Shown here: positions 47,018 through 56,830 of the stretch, piece after piece
Position numbering within the stretch: position 1 is the first letter of the stretch
How the letters are laid out: the number at the start of each line of letters is the position of its first letter
Program-made: the position numbers and the translations under genes
Notes under the pieces: generated by a model
What the model was told of the DNA's origin: nothing
Database searches by the model: none
What the model saw: the letters and a program-made list of their open reading frames with translations, nothing else
DNA from: Lactarius indigo
Taxonomy: Eukaryota; Basidiomycota; Agaricomycetes; Russulales; Russulaceae
NCBI GenBank assembly: GCA_025766275.1
Contig: JAFKAC010000001.1
Coordinates: forward strand, 558,001 to 622,000
Direction: 5' to 3'
Length of the DNA: 64,000 nt

Positions 47018-49268
47018 TTATGCGTCATTTGTCAGAGTGGCGGTACTAGAAGTCGATGATGTGTGGACCAGTGAAGTAGATCCCGTCATAGTTGTCTGCG
47101 TAGGTATCGTGATATGATGGAGTTCGTGGTCGTCAAAGTGAATCCGGGGGATTTCGGGATAGCTGGAAGACGCGGTCGGCAGCACGATAGTTTGTGGCCT
47201 AGAAGGGTAAGTGCGAGCAGTCGTATCAACGAACGCGTCATGAACACGTGACTCAGGGCGCGCGCGATGGTCCAGGATATTGCACGTAGGGTATGAGGTC
47301 AGTATGAATAAAATGTGCTCGTCGTCGGCCGTCGAAGCAGAGAACGTTGTCGGGGAGGAGTCAGTGCCTTCATGTAAAGCGATGTAAGCGCGGCGGACAT
47401 TCTTAAGAAGTACGATAAGAATTGGTCGAACGCGACGGTCTGCCAGTGGAGTGGCCCTTGTCATGCGAACAATCTCGTTCCACAGGTCGCAGAAGTCGTG
47501 CTGTAGCGTAGGAAGAGCATCCCGGATATCAAATCGAGAAGCCAATTCAAGGGTCTTCCACCGGGAGGTAGCATCTCCGGACAGAAACGGTTCGAGATGG
47601 ACACGAATAATCTCCCGAAGAATGTGGATGTAATTGGCAAGTAACGCGCTATCACCGTGAGCAACATAGCTTTGAAGGACAGATGCCGATATACCGAGAT
47701 GGCCCATAGCTAGTTCGGACCAAGGGTCACCGCGCTCTTTCGCCCTCGCTACGACGATGGCCACCATACAGGAGGAATAGTAAGCCGTGAGTGGATCGTT
47801 GTAATGGTCCCTCTTGATAAATTGGCCGAATTCGACATGGTCCAGGAGTCCGCTCAACTCTCCGTTGACGATCTCCTCGCAGACGGACGGACGGATAGGA
47901 AGGGATGCGGCGTGCATCGCCCTCGTACAGATCAGGCTCCGGCGTCTTCTTACCGACCCGCTGACCGTATTAGAAGTCAAAGTACGGTGCATCAGTCCGA
48001 CAAGCGCATCCGACAGCCTCCACTTATATGGACCTATGAAAACGCCGAAGGGATTTGAGACTGCCGTCGAATTGCATAATCCAGGGATGCCTGCGAAGAA
48101 TCGCTCCAGTTCGTGGTCTTCGTCTAAAGAGTCGAATGTCCACATCAGAGCGCGAGCGTCGATCTCAGATGAGATTTTCAAGGCGGCTTCTTCGGCAGTC
48201 TTGACCATGCCTTCTACGAAGCGTCTCTTAAAGTGCACCGCCAGGTTGATCATGCGATCGCGGATTGCAAAGCCAACACGGTCAAGAACCCCGGACGAGT
48301 AGAGTATCCGAATGACAGTAAAAATAGTGCCATTAAGGAGGGACCAGGCGGGTGATGAAAGTGGGGAATAGTAGGGGCTGTCTTGCCGAAATATAGGGAT
48401 AAATGTGATGTATCCATATGCGGCCACGCAAAGGCCGACCCATCCGGCGACGACCCCAAAGACTGCATGGTCGGTATTGAAAAGGAGTACGAGAAGACCC
48501 GCAAAGAAAAGGGAAAGGGAAAGATGGGATAAGAAGGATAACGCCTCAACAGCCCAAGGAAGGTGTAGTTTGTCGACGCCTTCGGCAAAGAATGCACGAA
48601 TCCGCGCTTGCTTGTGTGGACTAGACGGCATCTGGATGACCTTGAGATATCGACGGGCCCACTGTCCCACCAACGTGGCCAACAAACCGCACGTAAGACT
48701 TATGGCCAAACCCAAGAACCAGAGCGAATTGACCCAGACAGCGTATCGGGGTGGAGAGAAGTGAGGTGGGTCTATGAGTGTGGGGGGTGTCGGGACGTTG
48801 GGTATATTGGGGTCGGCAAGAGGTTGGTAGATATTCTTGAGATAGAGCGTAGACCTATCCTGTGAATTCGGTCGAATATCCTGAATTGAGACCGTAAGAA
48901 AGGTCGCGACTGCGGCGGAGAACAGACCAGTCTACCACCATTTGAATTGAGGTCGTGTTCTGAGCGTCAAGTAATATAGGAACTCACAAAAATAAGAATC
49001 CTATCACTATCCGCCTTCCAGCTCTCAACCGCCGCCTTATCTTCCTCCCCCGCCATTTTAAGATACATGGAGAAGAGCGGGCCTGAACCATCGGTGAAGT
49101 CGAGTTCTCCCTCTGACATCTGAACTTGAGCTGAGTGAGGAGGAAGACGGCCGGCTATGAACGTAGATTAAATCGGGACCACTGCGGCGAAGTAGAAGGC
49201 ACAGTACCTGGGCTAGTGTTAGTCCCCTCGTTTGGTGCGTCTCCCAACCCAGAAAGGTGTCGGGACAT
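47018..49268 (-). CDS. DUF6535 membrane protein 2
   Basis: Exons 49268-49208, 49130-48988 and 48931-47018 give about 705 aa, in the same three-exon plan and phases as gene 1. The first exon starts MSRHLSGLGDAPNEG; exon 2 ends with ESWKADSDRILIF before the intron. Membrane segments are TGLFSAAVATFLTVSI, LWFLGLAISLTCGLLATL, LSHLSLSLFFAGLLVLLF and VFGVVAGWVGLCVAAYG. The helical core has ALMWTFDSLDEDHELERFF and LPTLQHDFCDLWNEI. The tail after about residue 600 is shorter than in gene 1. It is nearly identical to gene 3 on the opposite strand. Confidence 0.85.
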
Positions 49269-52046
49269 TGGCGTTGTTTTGGACGAGGAGGGGGGAGGAG
49301 AAGTATCGTTCGGGGGCGGGGGGGATCGAGCGTCATGCTGCAGTCTGATGGCTGAAGCGCTGACGGGCGAGCGACGGCTCAATGTGAGCCCACGTGGACC
49401 CCACGCGAGCTACCAGTGTACCAGGCTGCTACCCCGGCTTTCAGGGCGTGGCGAATCTAATCACCTCATGTCCACCTCAAGGCCTCATGTAGGCCTCGTG
49501 TCCCAAGTATCTCCACCACACCTTTTTCATTTACAGCACACAGCCTTGGCCAATTTTGGTAGCCCTACAGTATATACACCGCATTCAATCTCGCAGCAGC
49601 CATCCCGGAGCTTTGGATCGAAGATAACAACTGGGATGTACTATGTAGAACGCATTGTTAACCATCCACTAGTACTCTTATTGCCACCTCCCCAAATCAG
49701 CCCGCCGCCATCTTAAACTGTACCCTTCAGCCAAAAACCTCTTCGCAACCTGCGAATGTGCCATTAAATTGCTGTGTTTCCTCAACCCTATGCGCCCACT
49801 GCCCAAGTACTTCGGAACTCCATAAATCGGATTCATCCCCGCCACATGGCACACCCCTGCGGCCTCGAGGCGTTGATGCCTCAAAAACACACACCCGTCC
49901 GCGGGGGCTGTCTTTTTTTTGGGATCCATTGCGTGAGCACTATCCTTGTCCCAAACGCACGTTAACATTTCTGCCACGAAGCGCTCAGCTATCGAGGTTT
50001 CGGAGTTCAATAGGCCCTTTACTACATAAATGTATTTATGATACGTCGACCTTGTCTTTGCCTATGCCGGCACTGGGACCGGGAATTGATATTTTTGTGA
50101 TAAAATCGCGAAAAAATACCCAAAAAAACATCAATGACGATAATATCGAAGTTGGTGTTTTTTCACCGAAAGGGGGCCGATTCTCAGGCGTGCCTCCTGG
50201 CGCAGTGCAGTGGACGTCAGAGAGGGCAATACCGTGGTATGCCGCTGTTCGCAGGCTCATAGAAGCGCCAGTGAATACGACATCTTTACTTTCGCCGACA
50301 CCGCATATATGGTGTGTACTGAAGCGCCTAGAATAGTACAATTTATCTCATCCCCGGGCCTGCAGACAACAACAACTGTAATCATGAGGTAAATGGCTCG
50401 GTACTGTATATCGTTGTCACCTCTTTAAACCGAATACAAATCTTTTAACAAGGTTGCACATGAGTTCCTCGTGCATTGCCATGAGGCCAGTGCATGTTTC
50501 TGAGAAGCCAAGAAGCCGATATGGTTGCGATGGCATCAAGGAACATGGGACACTGCGAGCACTGGGTTGGGTGGTGCTATACAGTAGCGTCGAATCAGCA
50601 CGTGTTGAAACATTGAAACCCGTTGTACAGTAGGACGATACAGGACCTTGAGGCGATTATCCATCTGGGGGTGATGGGCGTTTGGATAGGAGGCGGTAAG
50701 ATACTTGGCGAGATGCACTTCCTACAAGACAAGCTCAGGCTTCAGCGCTTCAGCTCCGTACAAGGCTCCGTGCCTATGGCGTAGCTTGCTCACTTCGTTC
50801 GCTTCACCAGCCTCCGAGTCTGGCCTCGCACTTCAGCTTGTTCCTGCAAGATTTAACATTGTGATCCAGTGGTAGTTACAATAATAATTCCTGGTAACCA
50901 CGTGTTCGTATCCCTCAGGCTCTAATACGAACTTTGCACCCTATGACGGCTTCTAGAGTTCAGAGTTCCATGAGCCATGTCTAGTAGGTTTTTGGGTCGT
51001 CGACTCGGTCGTCGAGTACTAGTCGCACCAAAATTAGTTGTAGGCACCAAGCCAAGGTAGGCGGGATGTTACTGGCCTACAGTAACTCTACCAAATTTGA
51101 GTTTCTCCTGTTCGCAGCCTGAACAGTGCCGTCACACCAAATGACTCATCATCGTTTTACTTTCGTCTTTTCCTAAGTCTGAGAATCGTAAGAGTTATTG
51201 TATATGCGAAAACTTATCCCGGACGTGCCTAAAAAGTGGCTAGGAGACGACAGTGCAACGGTGATTCGAAAGGCATCTAGTCATCTCATATCTCATCGAT
51301 CTCATCCGCGATACAAGTACCGAGAGATCAAGTACAGAAGAACGGCCCACTACTAGCATGGACTCCAAAAGCCTGAAGCTAAACCAACAAGTCGACTACA
51401 ACTCACCACTCAAGCCCTGGGGGTAAACTCGACATGCACGGAGCCTGAGTGTTGAAGTTAGCTTCCCTTCACCTGGCGTCCTGAGAAGATCGGAAAGGAT
51501 CTGGAACAACGATGTCTTCAGCGGGTGATGGTAGCGGTCGTTGTATCGAGCGATGAGGATGGTCAGAGCGTTTGTGGAAGTCACTAAAAGGGGGTTAAGC
51601 GCATTTTGCTTTTGTACAAAGCAGTCCTCTTGCTGCCGTCGCTCCCTGCAGCAGCACATGGATACGGATCGAACGCTGGACGCGCAGGATGCAGGGTGAA
51701 AGGCGGTAGCTGGAATTTCTGGGGAATGAGACTTTTGCATGGAATGCGGTCTTCAGACAGACCGAGATACGACAGGGCTGCAGATTGTGGCACTACGACG
51801 CTCTGTTGTCAAGAGCCGGGGGTAGAAGGTAGGAGATGAGGTGGTTTGCGTCCACAGAATGAGTGAGTATATGCCGGCCTAAATATGGAGACACTATAAC
51901 AGCCGTAACGCATAACGCGTAACGTGTAATGTCTTTACTGTCGGTGTGGGAATCAAGTCACTACAGTACATGCGGCATGATGCATAAGCCCAATCCCCCG
52001 CCCCCGAACGATACCTCTCCTCTCCCCTCGTACAAGAGCAACTTCA
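49269..52046. other. Spacer between inverted DUF6535 arms
   Basis: 49400-49560 resembles the promoter flank of gene 4 (59400-59520). 49600-50420 is unassigned; an ORF at 49678-50010 (minus) has no ATG at its start and no recognised homologue. 50450-51640 is diffusely similar to 60380-61125, the downstream flank of gene 5, and 51640-51880 matches the 3' coding end of gene 5 (listed separately). Confidence 0.5.
51640..51880 (-). pseudogene. Truncated DUF6535 3' end (relic a)
   Basis: The sequence parallels 61130-61370, the tail of gene 5: shared GAAGGTAGGAGATG and GTGGTTTGCGTC, and a similar GGACGCG, with several indels that break the frame. It ends near the start of the right arm of the inverted duplication, so a rearrangement cut it. 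Confidence 0.55.
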
Positions 52047-54298
52047 ATGTCCCAACACATTTCTGGGTTTGGAGATGCACCAAACGAGGGGACTAGCACT
52101 AGCCCAGGTACTGTACTTTCTACTTCGCCGCAGTGGTCCCGATTTAATCTACGTTCATAGCCGGCCATCTTCCTCCTCACTCAGCTCAAGTTCAGATGTC
52201 AGAGGGAGGACCCAACTTCGCCGATGGTTCAGATCCTCTCTTCGCCATGTATATTGAAAAGGCTCAGGAGTTAGATAAGGCAGCCGCTGAGAGCTGGAAG
52301 GCAGACAGTGATAGGATTCTTGTTTTTGTGAGCGCCTATATCACGCTCACGCTCAGAACACGACCTCAATTCAAATGGTTGTAGACTGGTCTATTCTCTG
52401 CCGCAGTCGCGACCTTTCTTACGGTCTCAATTCAGGATATTCGACCACATCCACAGGATACGTCTACGTTCTATCTCAGGAATATCTACCAGCTTCTTGC
52501 CGACCCCAATATACCCAACGTCTCGACACCCCCCACACTCATAGACCCACCTCAGTTCTCTCCACCCCAATACGCCGTCTGGGTCAATTCTCTCTGGTTC
52601 TTGAGTTTGGCCGTAAGTCTTACGTGTAGTCTGCTGGCTACGTTGGTGGGACAGTGGGCTCGTCGATATCTCAAGGTCATCCAGATGCCGTCTAGTCCAC
52701 ACAAGCAAGCGCGGATTCGTGCATTCTTTGCCGAAGGCGTCGACAAATCACACCTTCCTTGGGCCGTTGAGGCATTATCATTTTTATTCCATCTTTCCCT
52801 TTCCCTTTTCTTTGCGGGTCTTCTCGTACTCCTTTTCAATACCGACCATGCAGTCTTTGGGGTCGTCGCCGGATGGGTCGGCTTTTGCGCGGCCGCATAT
52901 GGATACATCACATTTATCCCGATATTCCGGCAAGACAGCCCCTACTATTCCCCACTTTCATCACCCGCCTGGTCCCTCCTTAATGGCACGATTTTTACTG
53001 TCATTCGGATACTCTACTCGTCCGGGGTTCTTGACCGTGTTGGCTTTGCAATCCGCGATCGCATGATCAACCTGGGGGTGCACTTTAAGAGACGCTTCGT
53101 AGAAGGCATGGTCAAGACTGCCGAAGAAGCCGCCTTGAAAATCTCATCTGAGATCGACGCTCGCGCTCTGATGTGGACATTCGACTCTTTAGACGAAGAC
53201 CACGAACTGGAGCGATTCTTCGCAGGTATCCCTGGATTATGCAATTCGACGGCAGTCTCAAATCCCTTCGGCGTTTTCATAGGTCCATATAAGTGGAGGC
53301 TGTCGGATGCGCTTGTCGGACTGATGCACCGTACTTTGACTTCTAATACGGTCAGCGGGTCGGCAAGAAGACGCCGGAGCCTGATCTGTACGAGGGCGAT
53401 GCACGCCGCATCCCTTCCTATCAGTCCGTCCGTCTACGAGGAGATCATCAACGGAGGGTTGAGCGGACTCCTGGACCATGTCGAATTCGGCCAATTTATC
53501 AAGAGGGACCATTACAACGATCCACTCACGGCTTACTATTCCTCCTGTATGGTGGCCATCGTCGTAGCGAGGGCGAAAGAGCGCGGTGACCCTTGGTCCG
53601 AACTAGCTATGGGCCATCTCGGTATATCGGCATCTGTCCTTCAAAGCTATGTTGCTCACGGTGATAGCGCGTTACTTGCCAATTACATCCACATTCTTCG
53701 GGAGATTATTCGTGTCCATCTCGAACCGTTTCTGTCCGGAGATGCTACCTCCCGGTGGAAGACCCTTGAATTGGCTTCTCGATTTGATATCCGGGATGCT
53801 CTTCCTACGCTACAGCACGACTTCTGCGACCTGTGGAACGAGATTGTTCGCATGACACGGGCCACTCCACTGGCAGACCGTCGCGTTCGACCAATTCTTA
53901 TCGTACTTCTCAAGAATGTCCGCCGCGCTTACATCGCTTTACATGAAGGCACTGACTCCTCCCCGACAACGTTCTCTGCTTCGACGGCCGACGACGAGCA
54001 CATTTTATTCATACTGACCTCATACCCTACGTGCAATATCCTGGACCATCGCGCGCGCCCTGAGTCACGTGTTCATGACGCGTTCGTTGATACGACTGCT
54101 CGCACTTACCCTTCTAGGCCACAAACTATCGTGCTGTCGACCGCGTCTTGCAGCTATCCCGAAATCCCCCAGATTAACTTTGACGGCCACGAGCTTCATC
54201 ATATCACGATACCTACGCAGACAACTATGACGGGATCTACTTCACTGGTCCACACATCATCGACTTCTAGTACCGCCACTCTGACAAATGACGCATAA
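52047..54298 (+). CDS. DUF6535 membrane protein 3
   Basis: Exons 52047-52107, 52185-52327 and 52385-54298 give about 705 aa with the same phases as gene 2. The start MSQHISGFGDAPNEG and the exon-2 text ESWKADSDRILVF match the family. Compared with gene 2 over the last 565 residues I count about 18 differences, clustered in the first half and the last 60 residues; a long middle block, roughly from SGLLDHVEF to SRPQTIVL, has none. Four membrane helices and the helical core are as in gene 2. It is the only family member on the plus strand. Confidence 0.85.
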
Positions 54299-54659
54299 TC
54301 CCTAGTTCCGAATCATACCGCAATGGCTTCCCCAACACAATGGAAAAGGTGCATGCGACTTCCCTTATTTAATTTCGCCAATCATAAACGTCCCTCGTCG
54401 TTCACTACAATGACCCCCGCCGCCATTAGCTCGAGATATAATCTCCACACGACCTTCACGACTTTCTCGCTATATACCAACTGGGAAAGAAACCCTCGCA
54501 CTCCCCGCATGGTGAGTCTACTGGTGAGGCGTAGTCTTTGCCAGACAACGACTTTCCGGGCGTGCGGTGGTGGAATTCTTCGGGTGCTAGTGTTAGTTGT
54601 ACAAGATGTATATTATCAAGGTTAGATTAGTTGTTCTATGTATTAGTTGATGGACTCTG
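54299..54659. other. Flank between DUF6535 gene 3 and MDM34 fragment
   Basis: Inverted counterpart of 46651-47017. No gene. Confidence 0.5.
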
Positions 54660-55540
54660 CTTCATGGTTCCACATCCACACACACCCCGTGCCGACGCCG
54701 CCCTCGACCGATGTCCTTCAGCCCACGCATTCCCACGGGGGGGGGGGGGGGGCTTGCACGCCGCGCCTCCATCACGATCGCCGACACGGAGGCGCTGCAC
54801 GCCGCGCCCTCGATGTTCACTATAAGAGCGCACTCCAACACCCTTTCGTACACGTGCACGCTCGCTCATCTTGCGCCCGAGCCCACGCCACGCACCGCCC
54901 GCATCACCCACATCGCACGTGGTGACATAACATAACACGTGCACGGGGCCTCTGCCTAGATAGTGCAGGAGGTTGTTGCTGCGTGTGATGCTGTAGACGG
55001 GAATTCGGAGGGTGGGGGCGGGGGCGCCGAGTCGGTGTCGCTGCCGAGCGGGTTCGATGTGAAGGTCATGAATTGGTACTTTCGCATACAGGACGAACTC
55101 GCGTGGGTTGCCATGTCCTAGCCCGCGCCCGCGTCGCTCGCCTATGGTCTACAGCATCGGGTGCACGGGCGGGCCCGGGTGCCTATTCGCCATGCCCGCC
55201 TGGCAGAAAGTCTTGATGCATATCGGATTCGCGCCAATGCATAGGGACGTGTATCATGGGCCCGGGTGATATAGCGCACCATCACATCTCTCTCTCTGCT
55301 TTCCCATACGCTTATTCTATTTATTTTGTTATTGGCGTAATGTATTATTGCATCATATCATGATATGGTTCCGTAGAAGAAGCGCCCTCACTCGCTCAAT
55401 ATTGTCGTCGTTGAGGTTGCAACGACTATTGGTTCATCGAAGAATAGATTGGCTCGAGAGATAGAAACGAGGTGCACAAAACAGGGAGAGAGAGCATCAC
55501 ACGCACCCCCTCTCCGCCTAGGTATTGAGACCTAAGAAGA
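54660..55540 (+). pseudogene. MDM34 3'-end fragment with 3' flank (right arm and beyond)
   Basis: It matches 37010-37960: [11 protein letters not shown], a G16 run (54737-54752), GRARVP and HARL near the old C-terminus, then the same 3' flank (CATGATATGGTTCCGTAGAAG, CTCTCCGCCTAGGTATTG). Frame is lost by indels and by a TAG near 55120. The match continues past the TIR element into a DUF6535 tail, so this is a copy of the convergent MDM34/gene 1 junction. Confidence 0.75.
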
Positions 55541-55554
55541 AAAACCATACTTTA

Positions 55555-55842
55555 CAGCTGGTTCCATAACGATTGTCCCCTGCCATTTTGAGAACATAGT
55601 CGGCCATCCAAAACTCGAGAGCGGGATTCATAATTAAGTCGAGGGAGAAATTCTCAGGAAATCAGGTTATCTCACAGAATTAAGGTTATAGAATAGTTAT
55701 CTTGTAACAATTGGGGTTATGGAATGGTTATCTGTATTGCTGCGCTCGAGAGCTGTGCCATCTCGGTGGCGGAGTTACCAATTCAAACCTCGCCTATGTC
55801 CAAAATTTGGTCACCAGGGGACAATCGTTATGGAACCAGCTG
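55555..55842. mobile_element. Short TIR element flanked by TA (MITE, Tc1/mariner-like)
   Basis: 288 bp with perfect terminal inverted repeats of 28 nt (55555-55582 and 55815-55842), beginning CAGCTGGTTCCATAACGATT. It is flanked on both sides by TA (55553-55554 and 55843-55844), the target duplication of the Tc1/mariner superfamily. No transposase ORF fits inside. The paralogous site between MDM34 and DUF6535 gene 1 (about 37965-37990) lacks it, giving an empty-site comparison. Confidence 0.85.
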
Positions 55843-55849
55843 TATCGTA

Positions 55850-56040
55850 GATAGTGCATCACACAATATTATACAATTTATACTGGCCATACAAAGGGCG
55901 AGTAGGAGGTCTTGCGCATGCTCAGTATCTAGAGTGCGCCGTAAAGGATCCGCAACGGCGATGTCGGAAACGACGATGATTTAGGGGATCGTGCGGGGAA
56001 GCCCTCGTGTTTATGGTTCACTAAAGGGTCAAGCGTGTCT
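55850..56040 (-). pseudogene. Truncated DUF6535 3' end (relic b)
   Basis: It matches 37996-38170, the last 55 or so codons of gene 1: shared ACAATATTATA and CTTGCGCATGCTCAGTATCT (gene 1 CTTGCGCGTGCTCAGCATCT), and GGTTCACTAAAGG. Truncated at about 56040; small indels break the frame. Confidence 0.7.
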
Positions 56041-56830
56041 TTTTTTTCGCGTTCGAGCGGCTTTGCACAACAGTAGGCTATGCTCTTCCATCACTGCAAA
56101 GAATGGTTCAAAGGTATTTAGGATAATTCGGCGGGCAAGGCAATTCGTCCGGACTATGTAGTACATCGTGTTGCGTTGCCCCGCGATTCCAGATCCATAT
56201 TTTTCGTCTGCCACGCCACCTTAGTATTAACTCTCTTCCCAAGACATCGTGCGATGATATAATGGAATTTCACAATGGAAAAAAATCCTTGGACTTCTCC
56301 ACGATTGATTGTTCTATGTACTGGTCACTGTGCCCTTCGTTTGTGTATTAAAGAAACGTATTTCGTGTGCTTGTGCCGTACTTTTTCGATCACCTTGCCT
56401 CAAATCACGTCGGCCTGATTCTGTATGTTTGGGTGTCAGTCGGGGAACTTTCCGGACATGAGGAAATAGGTGTGGTGAGACTACTTTCATAGGTGGTGAA
56501 CAGCCACCAGACAAGCTTGTAACAGAGGAAGGGTGAAGATATGCGCCTACCCTTCGGAAAATAACAAGTGAGAAACGTACAATATCCAATTACATTAACA
56601 ACAATGAGGTCCACAAGCACCCGAACCTGTCCCTGATAGCAGACATCTCGCCCAACTCACGATACAAGTATCACCAATCCGAAGAACAGAGCACAACGAA
56701 ACAACCCCTCTACCACCGCACGCCTTGCCGGCCAAAACTATGTCTTGCTTGTAAAGGTTACGTCCCAAGCTAATGGTGGCGGGGACCATTGTGATTGTGA
56801 TAGACGATGAAGGTGTCCCGGATTTGCAAA
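56041..56830. other. Intergenic stretch, 3' flank of DUF6535 gene 4
   Basis: Part of it (56590-56830) resembles flanks of genes 2/3 and 5 (CGATACAAGTA; CGCCACCATTAGCT). No gene supported. Confidence 0.45.

Larger units (their letters stand above)
46200..49360 (-). repeat. Large inverted duplication, left arm
   Basis: The segment from the MDM34 fragment through DUF6535 gene 2 to its promoter matches 51965-55100 in reverse complement. Over the 705-codon gene the two proteins differ at under 5% of positions; identity falls in the outer 500 bp. The spacer between the arms is about 2.6 kb. Confidence 0.8.
51965..55100 (+). repeat. Large inverted duplication, right arm
   Basis: Mirror image of 46200-49360. 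The inner end starts near the CCCCCGCCCCCGAACGATAC block (rc of 49300-49325). The outer end runs into the MDM34 fragment. Confidence 0.8.

Noticed and set aside
49678..50010. Minus-strand ORF of 110 codons in the palindrome spacer
   Set aside because: It opens with a non-ATG codon, has no recognised homologue and no splice context; low support for a gene.
53649..53855. ORF pair identical to 47461-47667 (opposite strand)
   Set aside because: An alternative frame of the DUF6535 core, conserved only because the two genes are near-identical.
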